Positions 1 through 31,869 of a stretch of DNA of 64,000 nucleotides are shown here, piece by piece. The notes beneath the pieces are model-generated. The model was given only the letters and a program-made list of their open reading frames with translations, was not told the DNA's origin and made no database searches. Position 1 is the first letter of the stretch, and each line of letters starts with the position of its first letter. The stretch lies in contig CP034992.1 in NCBI GenBank assembly GCA_004026145.2, positions 8,852,209 to 8,916,208 on the forward strand, given 5' to 3'. Both the position numbers and the translations under genes were made by a program. Source of the stretch: Takifugu bimaculatus (taxonomy: Eukaryota > Chordata > Actinopteri > Tetraodontiformes > Tetraodontidae).

Positions 1-3000
1 CAAGGGCAGACAGGATACAGATCTCAGTACGTTTCCCAACTGCTCACGATAAAATGTTCCATGTATTCAGGCCAGCGGTGATAATGCTGCCTGTTTCGTA
101 CTTTACTTTACAAATACGGATGCAGTCGCTCTTGAAGGATTATATAAAGGTTGACTTGGGTCTTAGATGCGCCTCTGTGAGGTATTAGCTATCTAATATA
201 GTCTACTTTTACTGTCTGATTACACAGCCGGAGGCTCAAGAGCCAAGCTTATAAATGGCTCAGCCAGCGGTCCTCAGTGCCTCTGGCCTCTGGAATGTCC
301 CATCTGCCAAAATGGGGTTGTTGGTGAGGTTGGACGGGTAAGAAATACTGTATCAGGGTAGGAATAATATGAGGGTATGGCGTCAGCCCCCGTGGTAATC
401 TGTGTCCCATCCCTCATCTGGGAATCTCAGAATAGTAAGTGGGTGCTGCAGCATCAGCAGGAAAAGTAAGAATCCATAGGAGGAAGAACGGGTGCGAGTT
501 TTCCTTCACATTCAGGGTTGAGATGGTGTTCCGCTCCATCTGTGGAGCCCAGTGTGGTATGAAGGTAAAGCAGGAATACATTAGTCGGGGTCATCACGGT
601 CAGAATTATTCAGCAGCGATCCCTCACTGCCCCCCGAGCTGCATAAACTCTTGGAATAAGGAGACGTGCTTCCATATGTTCAGGAACATATTTCACATTA
701 ATCAGATTTATGTCCTGAGGTCTGTTCACACATCAGGAAACAGGAAGTGGATCAGTGTAAATCATTCTGCCCGATACAAACCCTTAAATGAGGGGTCTCC
801 TCAGACTGCATTTTATGACTTTATTGACTTTCTGTGGACACAACAGGCTCTTAATAAAGTAATCAGGGAATTAGCCTAGTCTACCTTGTCACTTCTGTCT
901 AGGGTGCTGCACTAATTAGCTCATGAAATCTGTTTGTGTCTTTTTTATTACGGTGCCATTTCCTGACGTCTCTATGAGGCCTAAATTAGCCGGTTTAGCT
1001 GGAGTCCTGCTGCACCAACAGCAGCCTGCTGCTCTGACATTTCTGGGCCAGAAGCAGGTGGGGAGATGAAGGATGGTAATTTAACAAAGGCCAACCACCT
1101 ACTGACTCTATTTCAAAGGACATGGCTGCTGAAGCTTGAGGAGAACCAGCTTTATCTTTTATTTAGATGACTCTCCTTCATATGCTGTTTGATGTAGTGC
1201 TGTTTTCTTTACAGCAGTTGTAACTAAGAAATTAGGCTTATACATATATTTTAATACATAAGTGGGGTTTATAGAAAGACAAATTAATGCCTCATTCTGT
1301 GTTGAAGAGTGTTTGTTCTCAGTCAGTCATGTAAAAACTTGTGATGAGTGTTTTTTCCCCATTTGTAAGGCCCGTAATTAACTGTGTTATTTCTATGGTC
1401 CATCGAATTTAGTCAATAATTAGCAGGTATTCAGACACGTGCCAGATTGTTAATGCTGCTCGTTCTGCAGACTCCTGACTGCAGTCAGGGATGATTTACT
1501 GGGGGGTGGGGGGGCATAGGGGAGGTTTATTCACCTGCAAAATTTCTTTATATTAACTTCGGTGTGATGAAAGCCTCTGGACACACATTTCTCCTGCAGA
1601 GTCTTGATTTTTATTAATTAAGATGCATAACAGGCGGTGTATCAACGCTGCCTCACTTGTGCCTCTTCCCAAGCTCACGCACTAACCTCACGCTCACGCA
1701 CGTGAGCCGCCGGGCACGGCCATATTCACATGACTACATCACTCTCCCAACATATGCAACTATTAACCTTAACCAACTATTAACCTTTGCACCCATTCAC
1801 AATTTTCTTTTTGATACTCGAAGAACTACTAGAAGGATGAACTAACTAAGCACCAAATGATGAAGAAAGGAGAGTTTCACCTCTGACCTTTTGTGTACCC
1901 TCAGGTACCCTTAGTCTAAACTTGCCTCAGCAGCTGGAAATATGTTGAGATTTGCATTTACACTGCGCATGCACGCGCATGTGCGCTGTTTCCTGCTTTG
2001 ATCGTTATTCTGGGCTAAAGGTTAAATGTTTGATTTAGTCTCCACAGATAAAGGTCACATCAGCTTGTGTGCCGTTCTAATTAGCATTATTGCATAATTA
2101 CAGGCAAAATTAACAGTTTTAATGCAATTTTTCAAAAGCTAAAACATCCTACTTCTAATTCTTTTCACCTTATCTTGATAAAACGTTCAAGAAGACACTT
2201 TCTTCTACCCAAACCAACATCTCTAAACATAAATACTTTCAACCCGTGGTAAAGCTGCACCGAGCCATAAAACTCCGTTTCATATTTTTCAGTGAGATAT
2301 GAGGAAGACTATTTCAAGTTCAGGCATGTTTTCCAGTCGGTGAATTCTAAAGTAATCTTCTGCTTCACGCTAGAGTAAGCATCCCTTTCCCCCAGACGAG
2401 TCTGGCACTGTAACACTCCTGGTAAATTGATCTCCTGTGTTGCGGCAGCCGCAGACTCCTTCACAGAGGAGAAAAAGAGAAATTGTTATTGTTTCAGGCT
2501 TCCTGTCAGAGTGTCACGGGAGGATCCTCCGCAGAAATACGGCGCCAACAGGAAACAAAATGGTGCCTGAAGATTTTAAACGGGCTGCTCTGTGATTAAC
2601 AGTTGGGAGAGAGAAGGAGGCAGCTGATGAATGTTGACTAACCCCTCTGATGGTGCAGCGGTGGTTTCAGTGAGCAGCTAGTATCATGATAATGGAAAAT
2701 GAATCTTTGAAACACAATAAAACCCTCTCTGCTCGCTCTGTTCGACAGCGTTTAAGCCCTTTCGGCTTCCTGTGGTGCGGGTGCAGAGGACCTTTCTGCT
2801 GTTATTACTGCGCTTCTTCTCCCGGGGAGAAGCCTCGGAGGATGGAGTGAGCAGCGATCAGTGACGCAGAACCAACCGGAGGAAGGCGATGAGGGGGCAT
2901 TAAGGCTGGCGGGGAGGGGGGGACGGAGAAGGAAATTCACCGCAGGAGTTATAACGCAGGAGCTGCGGAGGAATCTTAATCATCACGAGGGAAGGGATCC

Positions 3001-6000
3001 TGGGAGAGAACGAAGTGGATGAGTTGAGGGATTTGGGGGTTTGAAACTTTTAAAAGAGGTTTACTGATTAAGGAGGATGCAGGGAAGGATTGTCTCCACG
3101 GCTGAAGTGAGGCGTGCACGCAGGACGGACAGAGAAGGAGCACCCGCGTCAGCAGGCTCAGCTCCTCCAGCTAATGAGCTGACATCAATCACTCCGCAGC
3201 TAGTGGCCATTGGGCTGCACTTCCCATATCGAGCCTCACACACACAAGGTCAACGTCTGGACCTGCAGCAGTGGGGTCTGGACAGCTGCCCACTCAGCCA
3301 GCAGGGAAACAACGTGAGGTCGGAAAGTGCAGAGACGATAACCCGCCACACTTATCTCAGACGTTGTTTTGTTTTTTTTAATTTGGAACTGTCAGAAGAC
3401 TTCCAGCCGCTTGCATCAGACCGCTGCGCTGATGGATGCGGGGGAGCTGGAAGTCAGGTTTTCATCATCAGACGGGAGCTGTAGCTTCAGTTGGGACATA
3501 AAAGTTTCACAAAGTCTTCGGTCTATTCACTGTTTTGCTTCTCTCAGACGGCTTTTTTCCTCCTGAAATTCCGCCACAGGTGGTTTCATTTTCCAGGATT
3601 ATTTCATGAACGATAAAACCTGACTGACTGAGCACGAGCTTTTTGATGGTATCTGCTCCGGACGTGGTCTGTATATCTAATAATAAAAGTCTCCAAGCTC
3701 CATATCGTTGGTGAGATCCAGTTTGCGGCGTGAATCAGGAAACATTGCAGCCAAGGAAAACTTCAAGAGCGGAGATGCAAATGAGCTTCTACTGGCTGGG
3801 TAATTACAGGACCATGGAGGCTAAAACACTGACAGAGAGAACATAATGATTGGATTATAAATGAGAGTCCTCAGTAATTAACTTGCCTCGCTCCTGCTGT
3901 CTGATACAGTGAGGAAACAGCGAAGATATTAGTTGTTCTGAGTGGGGCTCACTGCGGAGAGGAGAGCCTATTCAGGTTCTCTTATAGCTCTAAGTTATTG
4001 CAAGAGAGCGCCATTGACCTTGAAGCCTTTATATATTGAAACGCCACCTTGGAGTCGAATTCAGGACACAGAAAACCGACCGGGTCCATTTTTTAAGGGC
4101 TCTTTCTTTAAAATCCTGCACCACTGAGCAGTTCTCTGTTATATATGTTTTTCTCCACCCTCATTTATCCTCGTCATTAATCGACACTCTCCATAGTGGA
4201 CACCTTTCCTCTTACTATTGACGACAGCTTTGCCTTCCCCTCAGGTTAAGACTTGGTCTCGTCCTCGACAGCAGTCTCTCTTTCCAATCCCACATCAATA
4301 GCATCATCCGATGCCCTCCCTTCGTAGCATCACCTGCCTCTGACCCCCCCTCCCTCCATCCACCACATCACCCCAGTTGTACAACAGCCCCACTGGCTCC
4401 CCGTCAAGTTCTGCACTGACATCAAAATCTGTTAACATTCAAAGACACTGGCAACCTCATCGCTCCATGCCTGACTGACCTCCTTCATCTTGCCACTCAC
4501 CCCCCAGGCCCTTAGGTCCTACCTAACAGTCCACACAAGTTACGCCTGACGTATCCTACATAAAACGGGCGTCACAGATCGGGGTACTTGGGAGCGACTG
4601 ATGATGTTTCACAAGCACGCAAGTGCAGACAAAGACTTTCCAGGCACTCAAGTGAGGAGCTAATCTGTGTGTGTGTCTGCACCACTTTCAAATATGATAA
4701 TAAAGAATCAAAGAGGAGAATGTCAGATCTTCAGTCAACGAGTCTGATGTATTCGCGCACATGTGAGTCATGTAAGCGACGCTCCAGGTAATGAACTCAT
4801 CCAGGTTATGCATCAGTTATTTGGGATATGATAAATCATCGGCCCTCGGGGGTAAACATAATTACAATCACAAACAACTCTCACAGGAGCAAATCGTTAT
4901 GGGAACGGTTGCTAAATTCCACTAGCAGAGGAAGCTACATACTTCTGTCAGGCTGAGGTGGATCTCTCCCTCTCCTGACATACAAAACCAAAAACCCCTG
5001 TATGTCTGCCAGTTGGACAACTGTTGTAGCATAAAATAAATAAATATTAAGCTCCGAGACAAAAGAACATTTTGTTTTTTCCATATAATTGCGGGTGCCA
5101 GGAGCATAGCGTGGCTCTTGTTTGTGTTTCTGTGGCAATTAGCTACTGTCAGATGACAGAAGCAGCAACTCCAGCAGACAATTGTTGTGTTCGACAGAAT
5201 CAAACAGAACAGAAGCATTTGGTTTGAGATCTGGACCAGTTGCAGATGGCTCACTCCAAACACACGATGTTTAATGGCGAGGCCAAAGGCGTCACTGCAT
5301 GGAGCCGGGGATGCTGCAGAGAGCAGGTCTGGGATGCTGTAAATTCCTGTGAGGAGGATTCTGCTCCCAACCACAGATGCTTGTCTCTAAGCCCCAGCGA
5401 GCATCCTTCAGTCAGAATGTGCAACATCACAGTGCACACGGCTACAGCACATAGCAACCGTGCCGACAGGATATGTGTGCGCTAATGTGCGATTCATTTT
5501 GATGAGGAAGATGGTCCCCTGGAGGACGGGCTCCGCTCTCCCCCTGGAACCCTCCTAGATTTAATTATCCACATGTTGTGCAGTGTTTCTCTCCTCATGA
5601 AGTCACTCCTTCTTTGCTCCTGAAGACTGCTGCGAAGCCGCTATTAGTATAGCTAAGGGCAGTAACGTCCAACCGCTCCAGCCCAGAGTCCTGATCCTGG
5701 TCCAGATTGGTGCTTTTGACGAAAGCCCAAATCAGACAACGTAAACTCCAACAGCAGCTGGAATTTTTTACTTTGGAGAAAGCATGCTACACTCACATGT
5801 GACATTCCTTAGTCATTTTGAAAGATCATCGGTCACCAGCATCCTCCCCATTTAAAATATTATGGCAACAATTCTGTGAGGAACATGTGCTGTGTAATTT
5901 TTGCATATTGTGTCTCTTTTATGGTCTGTCTGCGAAAAAGAAAACACATGCAGGGGACGTTTGAGACTCGACCTGAAGGTGGAGGTCGGTCTGAAGCCCT

Positions 6001-9000
6001 GCTCATGCCTTCACTGTCTGCAGCTCATCCTTCAAGGTTACAGAAACCTGCATTATCATCTGGATCTTACCCATTAAACCTTTCTCACTGTGGTCTTTAC
6101 TGAAGAGTGTCAGCATGAAAGATGATGTCACACCTATAGTTGCTTATTTTGTGGCCGCTCTTTCTGTCCTGCAGTGCAGGGAGAAGAGGAACAAATAGCT
6201 TCCATCCCCTTTAACAAGAAGTCCTAACAAACAAATAATTAGTGAATGTTTAAGTCCTCAAATGTCCTTTTTATAGATGTGCCTTGCTCTACAGACACAG
6301 TCCTCCTTGGAAAGCAAAGAGGCATCGCCAAACTGACACACTTGGCTGGCTCAGATATCTCCCGTGGCATTATTATGGCCTGCTGGAGTAATCTGAGCAA
6401 TAATGAACTTCTGTTAGCTAATCCGCACAGCAGGTTCCACAAATACTACTCCAAAAACCTGCAGCCTTCATAAATAACGCAGCAATAATTCACAAATAAT
6501 CGACTTTTTAGACTCTATCCTCTGTCGTCTTCTTAAAGTCAGGTAAGAAAAACGTAACCCTGACCAGAACCCCGGCCATTTATTTTCCTCCCACAGTTTC
6601 TCCCCTGTGATGTAATCTATGGGTCCCTGAAGGGCCCTTTTCTCCCGTGCAGGTTTTCTCTGGGCAGAATGGCGTTGCAGTCTTAATGGCTGCACGTGGG
6701 CCATGGATCACAGCAGCCTTGAAGCAGCCTTTCAGGCCTAATGCTGCAGGGGCTCCAGGAGTATTGATGCATTGTGTTATGTGTGATTATAAACACAGAT
6801 TAATAGACGGTGCAATTTCAGCGGAGGGCAGAGAATGATGTCGGATCTAGGACGTGTTTCTGCAGGGGCTTTGGCTCCAGGTTTGGGTTTCGCCACCAGA
6901 GACGTGACAGCGTGACCTTCCATTTACAGCGCATATAGTTTCATTTTCAGCCTGTCCCCAGGGATGAATTTGCCCTCTTTTTTCTTGTAGAGTGCTGGCC
7001 ACATTTAATCCAGGTTCCTGCAAAATAGTGTGTTTATGGGAGCAACTTCTTCTGTGTTTTAGCTGGAGAGCTGCGATGAGGGAGGTTTCATTACCACATT
7101 CATTTCATTTGCTTCACATTAAGTTCATGTGCTGTGGGAGAGACACGTTTGATTTAACTCATTCCACATGTTTGCGCCCGATAATGATGAAATGTGTGAC
7201 CCCTGACGACACCAAAGTCACGTTGCCTCCTTTCACCAGAGGTTGTTTTCTGGACTGGACTTGTGAGGAATCCTGTCAGGAAGCCGTGGAATGGATAGTG
7301 CCGTGACTCTTCTGACTTTTGTGTGTCTGCAGCTCTGTAATAGATGGCTAAACACGTAATCTTGTCACACCAAACGGGAACAATTAGAGTAGAATAAAGA
7401 GCGTTGTTGGCTTCTTCTAAGCTTTTAATTTTGGGATTATAACACCAACAAGCATTCAGTTCTTGTCAGCTTTTTTCACTTTTGGGATTATAACGTGCTC
7501 CCAACAATGTATCTCTAATCCGCTCTGTCATCTCCGCTCAGCACAAAACAAGAAACTGATCCCACAGCTTTGAATTAGCTGTAATTAAGATCAACCTTTA
7601 TTAACAAAAACCTCCCTTTTTAAGATCTTAACTTCTCCATTTCTCTCCCTCTCCTGCTTTTTTCTTATTAAATAAAGTCTTCAGAAAATTATGAAGTACC
7701 AAAAAGTAATGACAGGTCGATCCTCTTTGGTTTCTTTTTCTGGGGGGGGGATTTCTGGACTTTTTACAGACTTTTAATACAGTTTTTTGTTTTGATTTGT
7801 TTTGATTTGTCTGATCTTCAAACAGCCTGGTGGAAGTGTTTCTGCTGTCATGAGCTCTCAGCACATCGTCTCTAATCAGCACCTTATGATGCTGTCAGGC
7901 TCTTAGATTTACTCACATAATTAAACGTTCCACTCCATTCTACACGAGCACTGCAGTTTTGGTGCTGTTTAATGGGGATGTTGGTGCAACTTCAATTTGT
8001 AAAAGTGAAAACAGGCTTATTATACAGGCCTCCAATCAGCTCTGAGGATTTTCATCATGCGTGAATTCCTCTTTTATTTCCTGCACTTATTTCCACCATC
8101 ACCTTAATGAGAATCGTTGTTTTAATTTGGACCTCAGTCCACGAGCCCCTCAAACCTGTCGTTCTACTGTCGACCCAGAGATTCTGGGTTCAAGGGGCAT
8201 TTCAGGACGTCAGACGTAACATTTAGAATCAGACAATATCATATTGCAAAATAGTAATTAGCGTTATAGCAAAGCTCTACTTGCATTTATTATGATCACT
8301 GTTAGCTCTGAGCTTAGTTCACCGACGACCTCGTCACATCTCTTGCCAATATCTCCAGCAGAGCTCATTTATGAGGTGACGTTCCTAGAGCTCATCCACA
8401 TCTCATAACTGCAACAGTGCAGCAACGGCTCACTTATTTCCTCTTGAAACACAAATGAATCCTGTTTCTTAGAACTGGAGGTCATTCAAACCAATAACAA
8501 GTCGATCTGGCCGAGGGGTGTTCAAACACCAAAGGTTTATGGGTACTATTCATGCTAAAGCATCCACATAAATGGTATTTAATTACATAAATTACCGGTA
8601 ACACTTATAATTAACATAATCAGAGATGATGGATCCAGATGCACCTCAGATGTGCGATATTCTGAAAACCCTGGCTGACATGTTTCAGTCCATTTATTGG
8701 ATTTCTTGGGAGTACATACGTACCGAGTGACATAAGACTGAAACCTCCTGTTGTTTTCAAAACCTGTTTGTCTTGCTAAACATGGTGACACCTACAGTCT
8801 TAGCATGGGCTGCCCCAATGTTGAAGCCAACTGACCGGTAAAATAGGCTACAGGCTGCCATCATGCTTCATTTATGCCCCATGTTTGTTTTCTTTTTCAC
8901 ATCATGATTAACATTTGCACTGTTGTTATCTGACAAAGCCTCTCATATTATGCTGTTTACATGGTCACATGAATAACCTGATAACTCCCGAAAATCAGAT

Positions 9001-9580
9001 TTTCGCGGTCACACTGTTGGAAATCAGTAAGCGGCTTCAGCGTCCAATCACCAATTAATAGATGGAGGAAAAGGTCGACTTAACGACACCTGGACAGTTG
9101 TTGACAGGTCAGCCGGATGGAGAGGAGGGAGGAGAAGGTTGCTGAGCCTGAAAGAGACCATGTTGGCACTTAATTGAAACAGTGGAATATGCAGATGAGG
9201 ATTGGACCTGAAGGTGAGAGACTGTGCAGATGCTGTCACTCATGCAGTGACTCTCAGACGGATGTGATTCACGCTGTTTGGTGGCTGTGACCAGCTAGAA
9301 CACATGTAAAATATGCAGACACACCTCTAAGGGAGGCACATTCCCGCCTGTATCTGGCACAGACTTAATAGCTGTTAAGGAATGAATAACATCTGTTGAA
9401 TCACTTTCAGATGGACAGCGGAAGAGTTTTTTAAACCATTGAATTTATAGAGACATTTTTAAATATATTGTAATCCTGCAAGGAAAAAACCTGCAGAACC
9501 ATTGTGTTTTAGCATGAAGTCAGGCTGATTCCAACAATCGTCTTTACTGAGAGGATGTTCTGCTGCTGTCTCCCCTGCAG
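1..9580. other. non-coding stretch, probably kazn intron or upstream DNA
   Basis: No exon with convincing splice sites and a recognisable product. Open frames here are short, lack family resemblance and are what chance would give. Apart from the LINE relic near 4.2-4.6 kb I see only AT-rich unique DNA. Mammalian KAZN has very large 5' introns, so this is likely intronic (inference). Confidence 0.5.
4225..4560 (+). mobile_element. decayed LINE (L2/CR1-like) reverse transcriptase fragment
   Basis: Read on the + strand near 4243-4310 the DNA gives GLVLDSSLSFQSHINSIIR, typical of the C-terminal part of fish L2/Rex-type non-LTR reverse transcriptases. Further on come HWLPVKF-like (about 4390) and LIAPCLTDLL-like (about 4455) blocks, in the usual order of that protein end. 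Frames are broken and stops interrupt it, so it is a dead copy. Its exact edges are unclear. Confidence 0.7.
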
Positions 9581-9609
9581 ACGCTCCAGTGCGCCACAGA
9601 CAGAAGACC

Positions 9610-27408
<17,799 letters not shown>

Positions 27409-27932
27409 AGTGACCTCCGCCCGCATTGCTCCAATTGTTTACATTATTATCGTATTGTGACTCTTTACTGCGGCGGGTGATCTGCAACACTGCTGCTAGT
27501 TACGTTAAAGCGGTTTACGATCAATTCACTTTATTAAACCGATTCAACATATTACTGTTTTGGCAAAAAGCAGCATGGCAGAAGGTGTATTGATAAACCA
27601 TCTGTGGATGATTTATCAATATGATGCGTATTGATCTTTCTCGATGCCTTACATGAAAGAAATCTCACGGTCACATTTTTATTTAATAATTAATTAATCA
27701 GTTCACCAAAATTCAATTCATTAAAAGCTATTTTTAGAGTTTAGGAGATTGACCTGTCCTGGCTACCCCAGAGATGTGACGTTTCAGCACCTTTCCATAA
27801 ACGTATCCTGATTATTGTTGTTCTTCATATTATAGACTTCAATTTAAGCCATTTTTCTATGTAAAATATATTATATTATATTATATTATATTATATTATA
27901 TTATATTATATTATATTATATTATATTTGCAT

Positions 27933-27974
<42 letters not shown>

Positions 27975-29480
27975 ACTGAAGCTCCAGCAGTGATGTTTCT
28001 TAACAATCTTTATTGTTCTTATTTTCATAAAGACGTTATATAATCCAACAGACAATTGATTATGTGCTGATTGATTACACGAATGAAAATGAATGAAATT
28101 AAATTAAGCGTTGAGTTTCATAGAGTTTGATTTATTAACTATATCAAATTGTTTCAGTTTTGCTTTATAATAAAATGTGTCTTTTCATCTAAAGGAAAGG
28201 GGACATAATTTTGGAAAGTGGCTCTGAATTTACAAATAAACTTAAAGACAGTTGCATGTGTATAACCCAGACTGGTTAATGTCCTGAGAGAATGGAGCAG
28301 CAATAAATGTGTGTGTTTAGACAGTATGCAGTCATCCTGTCAACTATCGTTATTGTCACATAGTACAAAATGAATCATTAGTGTCAAACTGTCAAAACTG
28401 TCATATTGTCAACGTTGTCAAAATGAAATTATCATAGTCATAATTTCCAACACCATTCAAGCAGTTCTGTCACATTGTAATGTGAACACCCTGAAGGAAC
28501 TCATATTTGCATATTTTATATAGTTCATTTTTTACTACAGAAGTTTAAGTCAACTTTCCTGTTCACGAGAATGAAAACACACATGTGAGCTGAACTGTCT
28601 CACTGTGTACAGCTGCAAGCCGGATGTTAAACCAAACAGAAAAAAGGTTTGTCTGTCACTCTCTGGGCGTCGCCTCCGTCCTCGACAGACTCGTTGATGG
28701 AGCAGGAAGACAAGACCTGTTGGAACTTGTGTGAAGAAACGTAAGACTGAAACCGCGCGTGCTGAAACGACACATACCCGTGTCACCCTCTGCAGCTTTG
28801 CAGCAAGCAAAATTGACATTTGGGTTGGTTCAGTCCATATTTCCAGAAAAAAGAAACATAAGAGCCCAATTATTTGTATGTTTTGCAAATTTACAATAAA
28901 TTCAGAAGTATGTTTAAGTGTTTTGTTTAAATACTAGACTGAATACCATCCGCAGAAAGTTTACATATTGGTCTATAGTTTAATATCCTGTGGATAATAT
29001 CTACTCTGAATACTTGCTGCCTGAATGACACACAGACCTGAAATCATGATTTCACCCTGTGGTGAAAAAAAGTCTTAAAAGTCAATAAAATCAATTACTA
29101 AGGAATATTTTCTTAACAACAACAACCACCGAGCACAGGCCTCTGTCATGCAGGCCGTTTCCCCTGCATATTGTGACCCATAGTATAGTGTATATGGCAG
29201 TTGTAATACAAGATTAGATAACACAGTAGATTGTATGATTAAAAGTACCGTGGCTTTGAACTTTGGAGAATCAAATCTTTGGAAGATATACTTTTCATGT
29301 TATTTGGTTAACAAAAAAAATCTGACTGGAGCATCTAATTATGAATATAATATACAAATAGCATACTTTACTTCTTAATTGTAAAGAATTATATTCTATT
29401 GAGGTATGTTTTTATAATTCTACAGGGGTGTATTTTAATTACATATTATTCCAATGTTATTGTCATGTCTTGACTGGATT
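27409..29480. other. kazn 3' end and intergenic DNA
   Basis: AT-rich, with no convincing coding exon. Holds the compound microsatellite at 27866-27974. Several AATAAA-like motifs occur but none can be assigned firmly. Confidence 0.6.
27866..27974. repeat. compound microsatellite: (ATATT)n then (GACA)n
   Basis: A pentanucleotide ATATT array (about 27866-27926) is followed after a short gap by a GACA tetranucleotide array (about 27936-27974). Confidence 0.97.
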
Positions 29481-29489
29481 TCCTTTGTG

Positions 29490-29811
29490 GAATCTATTTC
29501 CGGTCTGCGGCGGAAGTAGATCGGGCGGCTGTAGGACCGCGCGGAAATCACAGTAGCGCTCCAGTCGAGTCTTCGGACGCCTAACTTAACATTTTAACTA
29601 AGTTCTGTTTCAATTCCTTTATTATCTGTTCTTCCGAATATTGTAAATAAAGACTGCGTGGTTTACGTGCGTGGATCAGGACGTCGCGTTTTTCGCGCCG
29701 GTGCCTTTTATGCTTGTCTGTTCCTCCCCCGGGTCTTCCTGAAAACACCTGCGTGCTTCAGGTAACTCACCGATGAAGAGGGAAGTCCTTGGACACTGAC
29801 ACCGTGAAAAG
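29490..29811 (+). promoter_or_regulatory. GC-rich promoter-like region and possible non-coding first exon of tmem51
   Basis: CpG-dense block within AT-rich surroundings, with ETS-type motifs (TTCCGG near 29498, CGGAAGTA near 29512). At its end AAAAG is followed by GTGAGG, a good splice donor, at 29812. The next coding acceptor is at 31869, just before the tmem51 ATG. Assignment to tmem51 is from position. Confidence 0.5.
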
Positions 29812-29919
29812 GTGAGGCCGCTCCCGGATCAGCTCCTTCGGGGGAGTCTTTGGAGATAAATGATCTCGCCTTATTGTGAGTGTGTGTTTTATCAGACTAG
29901 ATGAAGAGCTCCTTTAATT

Positions 29920-29933
29920 GGGGGGGGGGGGGG
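29920..29933. repeat. G homopolymer (14)
   Basis: A run of 14 G in the tmem51 5' intron; its true length is uncertain in any assembly. Confidence 0.9.
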
Positions 29934-31869
29934 CAGGTCGTCCCTCCTCCACGCTTCCAGCCTACGTGTTGGAGAAGTGAAAGCATGGCTCATTCATGCA
30001 CTTTTAGCCTTCCGTGTTCAGATTAAAAGCACATGCAGGGGTTAGTCCCGTGATTCTGGGGATGTTACATGTCTGACGTGTGTGTGGCAGCAGGTCACAC
30101 CCATGGATCCTACAGGTGAAGGCCTTCCACCTGTGGGAAGGAAACATTCCTTTTTTTTTCCAGTGGGTGGGGGCTCTCAGCCTAGTTGGTGTGTGCATGT
30201 TACCTTTACCTTGCAGATCCAGTTACAGGGTAGTTTTAAATTATACAGAATTTGATAATGATCTCAATAAAAACTGTGTAGTTCAGGTCTCAGTGTTAAT
30301 GGAGGTGGAAGGACAGGTGTTATTGGCAGTAATGGGATATTCTGGTCATTTCAATGTTGTGTTACGGTCGTTCGCTGCCAGAATTATTACTTATTCATTT
30401 ACAACTAAATTACTGTATCTTATGCATGCATTTTTGGAATGATCTTTTATTTTTTTCTCTTTTTTTTTTTTCTGTAATGACTCTTATACCTGAAATTATG
30501 GTCTTACTGCAGCGGCTAATACCAATGAATCTGCCACAGCTGCCTTTGACAGTCAGTTCTAATTATTGGGACGGTGGTTATAAAAATGTAATAATACTTT
30601 CAGGTCCACCACTCATTTAACTGAAACAATCGGGATTTACTGAAAGTGTAGAGTTGTGGCTTTCATATGCGGTTGTAGCCATTTCACTCAGCTTTACCAC
30701 CATTTTCTGAAGTGGTTGCCGGGCAGTGTCATTGGTGGGTGAAATGCTGCTGTTGTGGCCGCATCCCGCTTCAAGTTAGCTGGATAAACTGGTAATACAA
30801 GGATGTTTCTCTGGCTGCCAGTGGATAAAAACCCTAAAAAGCAGCTGAGAGATTGTGATGGCAGAGAGCAAGGCCGGTGAACTGTGAGTGCACACTCCGC
30901 TTTGTTTGCATGGTTTATGGCTGCCAGGCATCCTGTCGTCTGTCGTCAGCTGTAGATTGTATTTATGTATCAAATGTGGAAAAATAATTATTTTTCATCA
31001 AACTGTATCATTGACTTTGTCGTATTTTCTGTACAATACATGAGAAAACGCAATTTATCAGCTTCGTGGTGACATCAGTGGTAGGGGGCTCGGGATCTCC
31101 TTGGCTTTCTGAGCTTAAATAGGAGTGCTCACAGACAAGACAGGAGAGGATTATCTGTCCCTGAGCTAGAATTTTTGTGTAAATGGCATTAAAACAGACC
31201 TATTTGCCTTGCTAAGTGTTAAGTGACTTGTCTAAAATGAGCCGTTTTACAGGCTATGTACCGAGCTCGCAACAACTGCTCAAATAATGATGTAGCCATG
31301 CATGAACGTTGCACAGCACGCCCACTGTTGCTGAGCAAACGCTGGGATTTTACTGCCAGCGTTCCATCGTTTTTGGTTTATCCATAATGTTAGCTCGACC
31401 TTCACCAAAACAGAACAAAGTGCCATACAGGAAAAGTCCCGCTGCACGTGCCTTTCACATTGATTGTGAGGGTTCGGGCTTTGCTAACGACTGCTATCTT
31501 CGTGATGTGACTGATTTTTGAGCCAGTGCGTTCCTCCAGCATGACTCATTCCTGCATGAGTCTGTCATGTTGAGACATGTGGACCTGCCACCTGTTTTCC
31601 CATTAACGTCTTGTGTCCCACTGGTGCTACTGGAAGAGTGTAAAATCCCAACTTCCAGCACGGTTGCATTGATTTGATCTTAAATGCTGTCATTTAGCAA
31701 TATCTTTAATTAAACATCGGTCATTGTAGAAGCGAAATATTATTGTCTATTGTTCCTATATTTTTGTAGGAGATCAGATAATCTTTCTTAAATTTCCTTT
31801 TAACCAGTACGGAACGCCAGATTTCCAGTTTTGCCCTCATCTTTCTCCCTATTTCCGTTTGCTCTGCAG

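Noticed and set aside
439..879. Open frame of 146 codons on the + strand
   Set aside because: It starts at GTG, its first ATG is well inside, it has no family resemblance, and it lies in apparently intronic DNA.
8160..8205. tRNA/SINE-like piece with a GGTTCAA box and a short CCCAGA/TCTGGG hairpin
   Set aside because: No cloverleaf, A box or tail could be found around it.
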